From assembly GCA_001898405.1 (NCBI GenBank), contig MKTW01000001.1:434001-498000 (forward strand): a stretch of 64,000 bases of DNA. Direction: 5' to 3'. A program made the translations under genes and the position numbers. The number at the start of each line of letters is the position of its first letter. The stretch's first letter is position 1. The notes below the pieces were generated by a model. That model was not told where the DNA came from. It worked only from the letters and a program-made list of their open reading frames with translations, and made no database searches. Positions 35,843 to 44,482 of this stretch are shown in pieces. The DNA comes from Sphingobacteriales bacterium 44-61 (lineage in GTDB: Bacteria > Bacteroidota > Bacteroidia > Chitinophagales > Chitinophagaceae).

Positions 35843-35876
35843 TAAAAAACAAAACCCCGGCCATTGCCAGGGTTTT
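35843..35876 (-). terminator. Terminator of citrate synthase gene
   Basis: On the minus strand AAAACCCTGGC pairs with GCCGGGGTTTT (arms 35866-35876 and 35851-35861, one G-T pair) around a 4-nt loop and runs into GTTTTTT. It lies 18 bp past the gltA stop. Confidence 0.8.
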
Positions 35877-35894
35877 ACTTATTTTATTTGGGGC

Positions 35895-37220
35895 TTATTC
35901 TCCCCATATTTGTTCTTCTCCTTTCAGCCATTTTTTCACCAGGTCAGTAGTCACTGATTTGGGTCTTTCAATCGCAAAGCCCAATGCCCTGTCCCAACAA
36001 AGACTGGCCAATACACCCAATGCGCGGCTTACTCCGAACAACACTGTATAGTATTCATATTCTTTCATGCCGAAATGCACCAGCAATGATCCGCTATGAG
36101 CATCCACATTCGGCCAGGGGTTTTTGATCTTGCCTAATGATTGCAGGATCGGTGGCACTGTCTCATAAATATTCCAAACGGTTTGTACCAGTTTATCATC
36201 CGGCATATGCTTTTTGCCAAACTCCATTTGTGCAGTGAAACGCGGATCTGTTTGGCGCAATACTGCATGGCCATAACCCGGCACTACTTTTCCTGCGCTG
36301 AGCGTTTTCTTTACATATTCTTCTATCTGTTCCTTTGTAGGGAGGTCAGTTTTTAACTCTCCCTGCATTTCAAAGATCCATTTTATTACTTCCTGGTTAG
36401 CCAGTCCATGTAAGGGACCAGCCAATCCGTTCATGCCTGCTGCAAAACTGAGATAAGGATCGCTCAAGGCAGAGCCTACCAGGTGAGTTGCATGCGCTGA
36501 TACGTTCCCTCCTTCATGGTCGGCATGAATGGTCATATATAAACGCATCAGTTCTTTGAAAGTCTCATCTTCATAACCCAGCATGTGAGCAAAGTTGCCG
36601 GCCCAGTCGAGCAGGCCATTGGGTTGAATATGATCCCCACCTTTATATTTCCTGCGATAAATATAAGCAGCAATGCGGGGCAGCCTGGCGATCAGGTCCA
36701 TTGAATCATCAAATACAGCTTCCCAGTAATCCTTTTTGCTGAGACCCTGCGCATATCTTTTGGCAAACTGGCTTTCTGTCTGAAGGGCCATTACACCTAC
36801 CACGAACTGCGTCATGGGATGTGCATTCAAAGGCAGTGCTTCAATAGTGTGGAAGACATGATTGGGTACATGACTGCGGCGTTGCAATACAGATGTTACA
36901 TGATGCACATCTTCTTCTGTAGGCAGCTCTCCTATCAACATCAGGTAAAACAATCCTTCCGGCAGGGGTTCAGTTCCACCAGGAGCTTTCGGCAGTTTCT
37001 CCCTCAACTCAGGAATGGAATAGCCCCTGAAACGGATCCCATCCTGGGCATCGAGTAAAGAAGTTTCCGACACCAATCCTGTCATCCCGCGCATGCCCTG
37101 ATATATCTGCGACAACTGCACTTCCCCTATCACTTTATTACCATGTTCCTTGAGCAAATCTTTAATATCCCCACCCAGCTGATCAGCTTTTGCTTTGAAC
37201 CTGTCTTTAATTACTCCCAT
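35895..37220 (-). CDS. gltA: Citrate synthase, mitochondrial-like type I
   Basis: Condenses oxaloacetate and acetyl-CoA to citrate, first step of the TCA cycle. 441 residues from the ATG at 37220; a GTG at 37241 gives an unlikely leader. The sequence contains segments close to eukaryotic mitochondrial citrate synthase: HADHEGGNVSAH, LVGSALSDPYLSFAAGMNG, GPLHGLANQE and PGYGHAVLRQTDPR with active-site histidines, and the active-site Asp region NVDAHSG. Most bacterial GltA proteins are the shorter hexameric type with an N-terminal beta domain, which is absent here. It is a single gene with its own promoter and terminator. Confidence 0.96.
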   Translation of the reverse strand: MGVIKDRFKAKADQLGGDIKDLLKEHGNKVIGEVQLSQIYQGMRGMTGLVSETSLLDAQDGIRFRGYSIPELREKLPKAPGGTEPLPEGLFYLMLIGELPTEEDVHHVTSVLQRRSHVPNHVFHTIEALPLNAHPMTQFVVGVMALQTESQFAKRYAQGLSKKDYWEAVFDDSMDLIARLPRIAAYIYRRKYKGGDHIQPNGLLDWAGNFAHMLGYEDETFKELMRLYMTIHADHEGGNVSAHATHLVGSALSDPYLSFAAGMNGLAGPLHGLANQEVIKWIFEMQGELKTDLPTKEQIEEYVKKTLSAGKVVPGYGHAVLRQTDPRFTAQMEFGKKHMPDDKLVQTVWNIYETVPPILQSLGKIKNPWPNVDAHSGSLLVHFGMKEYEYYTVLFGVSRALGVLASLCWDRALGFAIERPKSVTTDLVKKWLKGEEQIWGE

Positions 37221-37257
37221 GACAAATCGTTTAAAAATCACTAAAATGTTGAAGGGT

Positions 37258-37289
37258 TAAAGGTACTTAATGGCGTTTGCCAGAACAAA
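37258..37289 (-). promoter_or_regulatory. Probable promoter of citrate synthase
   Basis: On the minus strand TTTG (37286-37289), a 20-bp spacer and TACCTTTA (37258-37265) resemble the Bacteroidetes TTTG/TAnnTTTG promoter with one mismatch. It lies 38 bp before the preferred ATG. Confidence 0.45.
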
Positions 37290-37437
37290 CATTTTAAACA
37301 ATAATGTTCTTCGTTTTACGCAAACCTTTACGCAATTTGATGTTGGAACGATGAAAAGCTTGCGGGCTCTAATCTGGTTCTAATACGCAGCCAGGAAGCC
37401 GACTTCCGGCTAAAGACTTCCGGTTTGGAACCGGCTC

Positions 37438-38523
37438 CTATTTAGGGGCCCTGGTATACATCCAGTACGCCACCAACGAAAAAGCAATATTCGGAAGCCA
37501 GGCAGCGAGTAATGGATGCAGGTCGCTTTTGGTAGCAAATACGGTGGAGAACCGGTCAGACATGATGAACAGGGCACCTGTAACCACTCCGATGGCCAGG
37601 TGCATTCCGCTCCCTCCCCTGGTTTTCCGGCTGGCGATCACGACGCCGATCAGGGTCAGCAGTACTACGGCAGCCGGCGTGGCTGTACGGCGGTAACGTT
37701 CCACTTCCAGGGCACTGAGCCCTTCCGTACCCCGCAGCTTTTCCTGGTTAATGAAACGGATCAGTTCGGGGGTAGACAATTTGTCTTTAAGATATTCGTC
37801 TTTCCGCAATTCCTGCGGCTTGAGGCTTATATTGATCGTAAGTGTGGGATATTCTTTGGTCACTTCGCCAAGGCTGTCCACTTTTCTTTCCACGGCATTC
37901 TGCAGCTTCCATTTTTTTTCTGTAGCATCCCACTGAATAAAATTTGACCGCAGGTTATACACCACTTTGTTGTTCTTTACGCGATCAAGAAAAAACGACT
38001 GGGCTGATTTACTGGTGGTGTCATAATATTTCATGCCAACGTATGTGTCGTGGTCAACACGCCGGTAATAATTATTGCTCTGCTGGTTTTTGGTCGGATC
38101 ATTCCGGTCGATATAAGTCATCTTGAAACCACTCATGATCTCATTGGCCTTTGGAATGAGATAACGGTTACCAAACCAGAGGATCACGCCGAGCAAAAGT
38201 CCTCCTACCAGGTATGGGCGAAGCATTCGGTTGAAACTGGTGCCACTGGCGAGTATCGCAATGATCTCCGAACGGGTGGCCATTTTACTGGTAAAAAATA
38301 TTACGGCTATAAAGACGAACAATGGGAAAAGAAGCCCCCATATATGTGGTATAAAGCCAAAATAATACTGGGTGATGATCTGTGAACTGCTGAGACCGCT
38401 TTTCACAAAATCATCCGTCTTTTCACTGCTGTCTACCGCCACGGCCACTACCAGGAACAGCATCATGCAAAAGAAAAAGGTAACCAGGAATTTTTTCAGT
38501 ATGTACCAGTCTAGCTTGCCCAA
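37438..38523 (-). CDS. LptF/LptG family permease (YjgP/YjgQ)
   Basis: A 361-residue inner-membrane permease of the lipopolysaccharide export ABC transporter LptBFG. It has an N-terminal hydrophobic segment after KLDWYILKKFLVTFF, two more helices within residues 45-130, a periplasmic beta-jellyroll region of about 150 residues, and three C-terminal helices (AVVLLTLIGVVIASR, MHLAIGVVTGALFI, LPNIAFSLVAYWMYT). The starting codon is TTG, but the protein N-terminus matches the family, so this start is preferred. LptB is not in the window. It moves LPS from the inner membrane towards the LptA/C bridge. Confidence 0.92.
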   Translation of the reverse strand: MGKLDWYILKKFLVTFFFCMMLFLVVAVAVDSSEKTDDFVKSGLSSSQIITQYYFGFIPHIWGLLFPLFVFIAVIFFTSKMATRSEIIAILASGTSFNRMLRPYLVGGLLLGVILWFGNRYLIPKANEIMSGFKMTYIDRNDPTKNQQSNNYYRRVDHDTYVGMKYYDTTSKSAQSFFLDRVKNNKVVYNLRSNFIQWDATEKKWKLQNAVERKVDSLGEVTKEYPTLTINISLKPQELRKDEYLKDKLSTPELIRFINQEKLRGTEGLSALEVERYRRTATPAAVVLLTLIGVVIASRKTRGGSGMHLAIGVVTGALFIMSDRFSTVFATKSDLHPLLAAWLPNIAFSLVAYWMYTRAPK

Positions 38524-39010
38524 ACAGAGAGGTTTAAGAGTTTTGGGGGTCCAAAGCTTAAGGGCTGGTTTGAACGACTAAAAGGGCTAATAGAAATTAA
38601 CCTTTAAAACATTAAACGCTTAAACTTTAAACCTTTCCGGCTGCGAAGTAACTGAATTTAAAAGGAATAAAATGTGAAAGATTTAGTACGAATGACGCGA
38701 ATAAAGGCGAATAGGGCAAATAAAAAAACCTGCCGGTTGTCATTAACTACAAGCGACAGGTAAAGGTTGTTCGGAATAGGCCCTCAAAAAAGCAAAAAAA
38801 TAGAATAAGGTCCGATGGTTAATGGGAATTGCTTGGCCTGGTACAAAGGTGAAATAAGGGAGCTTACCAGACAAGCGATCTTACACCCATTTTTACACCC
38901 GTTTTTTCACGGTAAAAGCACCCGTTTATTCACCCTCTTCATAATCAGGATATTGTAATTAGCTGATACTGTTATATCTTGGTCGCACAAATCACTAAAT
39001 TCTTCTACTT
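38524..39010. other. 487-bp intergenic region with repeat and hairpin, no gene
   Basis: No convincing gene. It contains an A/T-rich stretch, an inverted ATTCGCG cluster (38686-38716), and a hairpin CCTGCCGGTTGT/ACAAGCGACAGG (about 38730-38761, two mismatches) followed on the minus strand by seven T. This looks like a terminator without an upstream minus-strand gene, possibly a remnant. Near the right end a TTG (38953) and TATCTTGG spaced 19 bp apart may be a weak promoter for the gene at 39011. Confidence 0.5.
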
Positions 39011-39373
39011 ATGCCTAACCAACCAATTCCTGTTGACCAAGCCCAGGAAATGATCAAGACCTACACTTCCTATATGCAAAAATTAGGAGTGGACATGCAA
39101 AAGCAAACTCAATCGGTATCTTTTAAATTGCCTGAACTGATGGCCTGGCTTACAAAAATGACCGGAATAGCGGACGAGCTCCGTATCTGCATGGGTGATT
39201 ACCCGGCAGGACATCCACAAGCCGGACGCACCACAGTTATTTTATGGCCGTATAAGAATGGCCAACCAGCTAAATATTCCACTAAACCCAATCCCGGAGG
39301 TGGTGAAACTGATTGCGACGATGGCGATTGTGAAGAGGTTGATCCGTACAATGATGGACAATTATTTCCATAA
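39011..39373 (+). CDS. Small hypothetical protein with acidic Cys-containing tail
   Basis: A 120-residue soluble protein without a signal peptide. The N-terminal half is helical (VDQAQEMIKTYTSYMQKLG) and the central part has LRICMGDYPAGHPQAGRTTVILWPYKNGQPA. The C-terminal tail is very acidic with two cysteines in ETDCDDGDCEE. I recognise this as a type seen in Chitinophagaceae, but know of no function. It is the first of four plus-strand genes, 6 bp before a 7-helix membrane protein, histidine kinase and response regulator, so it may be part of a signalling module. Confidence 0.75.
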   Translation: MPNQPIPVDQAQEMIKTYTSYMQKLGVDMQKQTQSVSFKLPELMAWLTKMTGIADELRICMGDYPAGHPQAGRTTVILWPYKNGQPAKYSTKPNPGGGETDCDDGDCEEVDPYNDGQLFP

Positions 39374-39379
39374 TCACCT

Positions 39380-40030
39380 ATGTATCTTCTATATATTTAT
39401 TTAGGCTGCCTGATTTTAAGCGCTCTTACGGCAACACGCTTTCATCGAGAGCTAAAAAGCAGGCAGCTTTTTTTATTTGTTCCTTATTTGTGGCTGATAA
39501 GTATTCAGGAAATCGGCCTTTTCATAGCTACCAACTATGGTTCACTAAAAACGACAGGGCTGTTTTACAACATTTACAGGCCCATCAGCACCACTGTCTT
39601 TGTTATCCTGTTTTATAGAATTTCTATTAATGCGCCTGTCCGCAAGTTGATCGCCTGGTTATACTCCGTATACCTGTCAGTTACGTTGGTCACTTTTATT
39701 TTTATCCAGTCAATTACCATATATAACAGTTACCTCTCCCTGGCAAGTGGTTTTGTCATTACCTGTTGTGGTATATTTTTTCTTTTTAACTACTTTAATC
39801 TTGACAATCCAACTGAAGAGAGAAGATGGTTACCTGTTATACTCGTCACGGTTGGCGTAATCACATTCTATCCTATAGTAAATATTACGCTTGCCTTTTA
39901 CAAATTTCTTCTTGCTTATGATGCAAGTATTTTCGGGATTCCTCTTTACCAGTTAATACCGCGCATCATGAGCATTTTTATGTACAGTTGTTTTACATAT
40001 GCCTTTTATCTATGCAAAAAGAAAAATTAG
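39380..40030 (+). CDS. Seven-helix membrane protein, candidate sensor of the adjacent kinase
   Basis: A 216-residue protein, almost entirely hydrophobic, with seven likely membrane helices (beginning LLYIYLGCLILSALTA and ending MSIFMYSCFTYAFYLCKKKN). No domain recognised. Its last 19 bp overlap the start of the histidine kinase gene, a sign of translational coupling. The position suggests a receptor or membrane partner for the kinase, which itself has only one helix. Confidence 0.8.
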   Translation: MYLLYIYLGCLILSALTATRFHRELKSRQLFLFVPYLWLISIQEIGLFIATNYGSLKTTGLFYNIYRPISTTVFVILFYRISINAPVRKLIAWLYSVYLSVTLVTFIFIQSITIYNSYLSLASGFVITCCGIFFLFNYFNLDNPTEERRWLPVILVTVGVITFYPIVNITLAFYKFLLAYDASIFGIPLYQLIPRIMSIFMYSCFTYAFYLCKKKN

Positions 40031-40791
40031 ACCTTATCTTATCCATTACTTCAGCCAGCCTTTTTGTGCTGTTGCTGACCATTTCAATCTTCTTTCTTTT
40101 CCGTATCTACCTGAAAAGAAAAAACACTCTTTTATTAGACAAACAAAAAATGGCCGTTCAATTTGAACAAACCCTCCTGCAATCCAAACTGGAAATACAG
40201 GAACAGACTTTTGCCGATATCAGCCGTGAAATACACGATAATATCGGTCAGGTGCTTAGTCTTGCCCGCATCAATCTCAACACATTGAACACGCCGCTCG
40301 ACAATGGGAAACTAGGCCTGGTAGACGAGTTGATGGAAAAAGCCATCACCGATCTGCGCAATCTCAGCCATTCCCTCGATGCCGATTTCATCCGCAAAAA
40401 AGGATGGCTGGAGCCTACACAAAAGCTGCTCCGCGATCTTGAAAAAAGCGGCAAGTACACCACCCAGCTCTCCGTTGCCGAAAACCCGCCACCGCTTGGC
40501 AATGACCGCCCTATCATCCTCTTCCGGATGATCCAGGAGATCATCAACAATATTATCAAACACGCTTCTGCTAATTCGATAATGCTGGAAGTAAGCCAGC
40601 AGGCAGACCGCCTGCAGATACGCATAAAAGACAATGGCAAAGGATTCAACAAAGAAAAGGTGACAGCTGGCGCCGGATTACGTAATTTAGAGAACCGCTC
40701 CAGGATGATAGCTGCAGACCTGCAGCTAAACAGTGAGCCGGAAAAGGGAACCGAAATCACAATTTCCGTTAAGTTAGAACCCAATGAGTAA
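40012..40791 (+). CDS. Sensor histidine kinase, NarL/LuxR-partner type (HisKA_3)
   Basis: A 259-residue kinase from the ATG at 40012; the TTG at 39988 adds an improbable leader. One N-terminal membrane helix (ILSITSASLFVLLLTISIFFL), a short coiled coil, then the HisKA_3 dimerisation domain with the phospho-accepting His in SREIHDNIGQ and the HATPase domain with RMIQEIINNIIKHA (N box), DNGKGF (G1) and GAGLRNLENR (G2). It lacks any large sensory domain. Its gene overlaps both the 7-helix gene and the response regulator gene (8 bp), so the three are coupled. Confidence 0.92.
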   Translation: MQKEKLDLILSITSASLFVLLLTISIFFLFRIYLKRKNTLLLDKQKMAVQFEQTLLQSKLEIQEQTFADISREIHDNIGQVLSLARINLNTLNTPLDNGKLGLVDELMEKAITDLRNLSHSLDADFIRKKGWLEPTQKLLRDLEKSGKYTTQLSVAENPPPLGNDRPIILFRMIQEIINNIIKHASANSIMLEVSQQADRLQIRIKDNGKGFNKEKVTAGAGLRNLENRSRMIAADLQLNSEPEKGTEITISVKLEPNE

Positions 40792-41449
40792 ACCAACTGT
40801 TCAGATAGCGCTGGTTGACGACCACACACTCCTGCGTAATGGCCTCGCTTCACTTGTTCGCTCCTTTGAAGGATACGAAGTATTGTTTGAAGCCGACAAC
40901 GGCAAAGAATTTATTGCCCAGTTGCAACACTATCCCGCACCCGACCTTGTGCTTTTGGACATCACCATGCCGGAGATGAACGGTTTTGAAACTGCCGACT
41001 GGATCAAACAAAACCTGCCAAAAGTAAAAGTGCTCGTATTAAGCGTAATGGATAACGATTCCATTATCATCAGCATGCTTAAAAAAGGAGCAAGAGGATA
41101 TATACTGAAAGACAGTAAGCCATTGGTATTTAAACAGGCCCTCGACAGTATCCGCGATACCGGTTTTTATATCAGTGAGCTGATCAGCAATAAAATGCTG
41201 AGTTATGTAACACAGGAAGGAAGCCTGACAGTAAAAGAAACATCCATCATCTCCCAGTTGTCGGATAAAGAGATCGCCTTTCTGCAAATGGCCTGCACTG
41301 AAATGACCTATAAGCAGATTGCGGAAAGCATGAACCTCAGTCCGCGCACCATTGATGGCTACCGGGATGAACTGTTGAAAAAGCTGAATGTGCAATCGAG
41401 GATCGGGCTGGTAACGTTTGCGATCAAGAATGGATTGTATAAACTATAG
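40784..41449 (+). CDS. LuxR/NarL family response regulator
   Basis: A 221-residue regulator: N-terminal receiver domain with acidic pocket VDDH, phosphorylation Asp in LLDITMPEMNG and Lys in ILKDSKP; C-terminal LuxR-type helix-turn-helix (LSDKEIAFLQMACTEMTYKQIAES, TIDGYRDELLKKL). It is the partner of the kinase whose gene end it overlaps. A hairpin sits at its stop. Confidence 0.95.
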   Translation: MSKPTVQIALVDDHTLLRNGLASLVRSFEGYEVLFEADNGKEFIAQLQHYPAPDLVLLDITMPEMNGFETADWIKQNLPKVKVLVLSVMDNDSIIISMLKKGARGYILKDSKPLVFKQALDSIRDTGFYISELISNKMLSYVTQEGSLTVKETSIISQLSDKEIAFLQMACTEMTYKQIAESMNLSPRTIDGYRDELLKKLNVQSRIGLVTFAIKNGLYKL

Positions 41450-41475
41450 AGAGGCTTATTAAAGCCTTTCTATAG
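41444..41475. terminator. Hairpin spanning two convergent stop codons
   Basis: CTATAGAGAGGCTT (41444-41457) and AAGCCTTTCTATAG (41462-41475) pair over 14 positions with one G-T wobble around a 4-nt loop. The stem covers the stop of the response regulator and the stop of the convergent lipoprotein. No T tract follows, so termination efficiency is uncertain. Confidence 0.45.
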
Positions 41476-41986
41476 AGGTGATCGTAATACCATTAAAGCA
41501 GTCGTCGGCACAATTGTTAGGGACGTATCCGGCCGAAGAGATCATACCGCTATTATTTGCTTCGAAATAATACGTTACGTCTTCCCTTTCCTTCAGCCAC
41601 TCTTCCCTTGCGAGTCTATAGATCTCATCCAACGTAACAGTGGCAGCACCGTAATTATGTGTGTTAAGTGTGCTCCCTGTTTCCTGCCATTCCTCCGCAA
41701 CAACAGTCGAAGGCTGGCCTGATGGGCTTTGGGTCATCCGCCTTAAAATATAATCCCGTTGTGTAACAACGCCATTAGTTACAGTAATCGTTGTTTCAGA
41801 GGATATACCGACCCAGGAAGAGGTGGCCACCGTGTAGCGATAAGAGTTATCCGAGTTTGCTTTAAAGGCCTGCCAGGCAAACAGGCTTTTTCTTAATTCA
41901 CTTTTATAAGGGACTTTGTCTTTTTTGCAACTGGCGAACAGGAGCGACAGGGCAAGGGCAGCAAGCAGAAATTGTCTGGGTTTCAT
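41459..41986 (-). CDS. Hypothetical lipoprotein
   Basis: A 175-residue protein from the ATG at 41986, with lipobox LFASC (Cys about residue 20) followed by KKDKVPY; the upstream TTG at 42025 is not needed. The body contains SYRYTVATSSWVGISSETTITVTNG and ends FNGITITSIERL; it is similar in style to DUF6174-like small lipoproteins, a family resemblance I hold loosely. Single gene convergent with the response regulator. Confidence 0.78.
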   Translation of the reverse strand: MKPRQFLLAALALSLLFASCKKDKVPYKSELRKSLFAWQAFKANSDNSYRYTVATSSWVGISSETTITVTNGVVTQRDYILRRMTQSPSGQPSTVVAEEWQETGSTLNTHNYGAATVTLDEIYRLAREEWLKEREDVTYYFEANNSGMISSAGYVPNNCADDCFNGITITSIERL

Positions 41987-42064
41987 ATCTGGTTGTTTAA
42001 TCAGGTTCGGAGAGATTGACAACAAATTCTGCCCGGCCGTTGCAAAGGTGAAATGAAGAGATCG

Positions 42065-43204
42065 CTACAAACGCGTTTTCAATATTTCCACCTGCTCTCT
42101 TTTCCAGGAAGCAAAATCTCCTTGCAGTATATGTTTCCTTGCTTCTTTTACCAACCAGAGATAGAATGCAAGATTATGAACGCTGGCAATGGTCAGTCCC
42201 AGTATTTCTTTTGATTTGATAAGATGACGCAGGTAAGCTTTGCTGTAATAATTACTCATTACATTATCAAGCCCATCATCAATAGGTGAGAAATCCTTTT
42301 CCCATTTTTTATTATCGATATTGATCACACCGCGGGTGGTAAACAACATTGCGTTCCTTCCGTTGCGCGTAGGCATTACACAATCAAACATATCCACTCC
42401 CATGCTGATGCATTCCAGGATATTCCAGGGCGTGCCCACGCCCATCAGGTAGCGGGGTTTGTCTTTTGGAAGATGATCGCAGCACCAGTCGCATATTTCA
42501 TACATCACCGGTTCTGGCTCACCCACACTCAATCCGCCTATCGCATTGCCTGTTGCATTTTTGGAACTGATATATTCACATGACTGCTTGCGCAGATCTT
42601 TGAAAGTGCCGCCCTGTACGATCGGGAACAGGTTTTGTGTGTAACCGTATTTATCATCAGTGGAATTAAACCGGTTGAAACACCTGTCGAGCCAGCGATG
42701 TGTCAGTTCCATGGAAGTGCGGGCATAAGCATACTCACTGCCACCCGGGGGGCATTCATCAAAAGCCATGATGATATCGCCTCCGATCACGCGCTGAATA
42801 TCCATGACGGATTCAGGAGTGAACAAATGCTTTGACCCGTCAATATGTGATTGAAAAGTAACTCCTTCTTCTTTTATCTTCCGGGTACCGGCCAGGGAAA
42901 ATACCTGGTAGCCGCCGCTATCGGTCAGGATGGGACGTGGCCAGCCATTGAACCGGTGCAGTCCGCCGGCAGCTTCCAGTATCTCCAGTCCCGGACGCAG
43001 ATAAAGATGATAAGTGTTTCCCAAAATGATCTGCGCCTGCACATCTTTTTCCAATTGCTGCTGGGATACGGCTTTTACACTGCCGACTGTGCCCACGGGC
43101 ATAAAAATAGGGGTAAGAATTTCGCCATGGTCAGTGGTGACCTTGCCGGCCCTTGCCTTTGAACCGGTATCCTGCTGCTCTAAATTAAACTGTAATGCCG
43201 CCAT
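42065..43204 (-). CDS. tgt: tRNA-guanine (queuine) transglycosylase
   Basis: Exchanges guanine-34 of GUN-anticodon tRNAs for preQ1 in queuosine synthesis. 379 residues, with DSGGYQVFSLA (catalytic region near residue 90), IIMAFDECPPGG, NAIGGLSVGEP and MGVGTPWNILECISMGVDMFDCVMPTRNGR (nucleophile Asp and tRNA-binding). The usual CxCxxC Zn ligands before YSKAYLRHL are absent: the segment reads DDGLDNVMSNYYSKAYLRHL. The distal His in VHNLAFYLW remains. I recall other Bacteroidetes Tgt proteins with the same loss. No other queuosine genes lie nearby. Confidence 0.95.
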   Translation of the reverse strand: MAALQFNLEQQDTGSKARAGKVTTDHGEILTPIFMPVGTVGSVKAVSQQQLEKDVQAQIILGNTYHLYLRPGLEILEAAGGLHRFNGWPRPILTDSGGYQVFSLAGTRKIKEEGVTFQSHIDGSKHLFTPESVMDIQRVIGGDIIMAFDECPPGGSEYAYARTSMELTHRWLDRCFNRFNSTDDKYGYTQNLFPIVQGGTFKDLRKQSCEYISSKNATGNAIGGLSVGEPEPVMYEICDWCCDHLPKDKPRYLMGVGTPWNILECISMGVDMFDCVMPTRNGRNAMLFTTRGVINIDNKKWEKDFSPIDDGLDNVMSNYYSKAYLRHLIKSKEILGLTIASVHNLAFYLWLVKEARKHILQGDFASWKREQVEILKTRL

Positions 43205-43264
43205 ACATCCTTATTAAGCGGTGCAAGATAATAAACCATAAACTTCTTTCTTATCTTCGCGTCC

Positions 43265-44386
43265 ATGCCACTAATTAACTGGGGAGAGACGATTTTCTTT
43301 TTCTTCGTCGCCGTTACGACCATCCAACTCTTTTACTATTGCTGGTTTTTCAGCAGAATTGCCTTTTACCGACCAAAATCAAGACCCAATACACAACAGC
43401 ATCCCGTATCAGTGATCGTTTGCGCAAGGGATGAGGATGAAAATCTTGCCCGCAACCTGCCCGGTGTGCTGGTGCAGCAATATCCCAGCACTTATGAGGT
43501 GGTGGCGGTCAATGACAATTCCCTGGACGACTCCAAGTATATTCTCGAAGAACTGAAAAAGACTTTCAAATCACTCAATATTGTAGAGCTGACCCAGGAA
43601 GCTAAATTGATCTCGGGCAAAAAGTATCCTTTATCGATCGGCATCCGCGAAGCCAAACATGAAATACTGTTGCTGACAGATGCGGATTGTGTTCCGGCAA
43701 GCGAAAACTGGGTAGAAAAAATGCAGGGGGCGTATGATGCAGATACAGAGATCGTTTTAGGCTATGGAGCTTATCATAAAAAACCCGGGATGCTGAACAA
43801 ACTGATCCGGTTTGAAACTTTTCATACGGCTTTGCAATATCTCTCTTATGCGCTGGCAGGAGTTCCATATATGGGCGTGGGCAGAAATCTTTCTTATAAA
43901 AAAGGGTTGTTCCTGCGCAATAAAGGGTTCTCCTCCATCAACCATATTCCAAGTGGAGATGATGATCTTTTTATCAATAAAGTAGCCACCAGTAAAAACA
44001 CAGCCGTGATCATAGACCCGGATGCAGTTACCCGGTCTATTCCCAAAACCACCTGGTCGGGCTGGTTCAAACAAAAATCCCGGCATTACACCACGGCTAA
44101 ATTCTATAAGCCACAACATAAATTCCTGCTGGGATTGTATTTCTTCTCACAGTTTATTTTCTACCCTGCCTTTATTGCCAGCCTGATCTTTTATGATTGG
44201 AGATTTGCTTTAGGGGTTTTTGGCGTGCGGCTGCTGATACAGGGTTTTATTCTTTATAAGGCTATGGCCAAAATGGATGAGAAAGATCTCTGGCCCTGGT
44301 TTCTTTTCCTGGATATGTGGATGTTCTTATATTATATCATCTTTGCTCCGGCGCTGTGGAAAAAGCCAAGTAAAAAATGGAATTGA
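43265..44386 (+). CDS. Family 2 glycosyltransferase, membrane-anchored
   Basis: A 373-residue GT2 enzyme with an N-terminal membrane helix (IFFFFVAVTTIQLFYYCWFF), a GT-A domain (PVSVIVCARDEDENL, DAD-type metal motif in LLTDADCVP at about residue 140, acidic GDDDLF block and KQKSRHYTTA near the acceptor site), and about three C-terminal helices. Probably involved in cell-surface polysaccharide or glycolipid synthesis; the donor and acceptor are unknown. Divergent from tgt with a gap of 60 bp. Confidence 0.9.
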   Translation: MPLINWGETIFFFFVAVTTIQLFYYCWFFSRIAFYRPKSRPNTQQHPVSVIVCARDEDENLARNLPGVLVQQYPSTYEVVAVNDNSLDDSKYILEELKKTFKSLNIVELTQEAKLISGKKYPLSIGIREAKHEILLLTDADCVPASENWVEKMQGAYDADTEIVLGYGAYHKKPGMLNKLIRFETFHTALQYLSYALAGVPYMGVGRNLSYKKGLFLRNKGFSSINHIPSGDDDLFINKVATSKNTAVIIDPDAVTRSIPKTTWSGWFKQKSRHYTTAKFYKPQHKFLLGLYFFSQFIFYPAFIASLIFYDWRFALGVFGVRLLIQGFILYKAMAKMDEKDLWPWFLFLDMWMFLYYIIFAPALWKKPSKKWN

Positions 44387-44482
44387 CCGGCTCAGATCTT
44401 TCTGGCGTAAAAGTTACGCAAAGGATGCATCGATTACACGATGTGCACAACGTAGTATCCTTTACAAAACCCTTTATCAATT

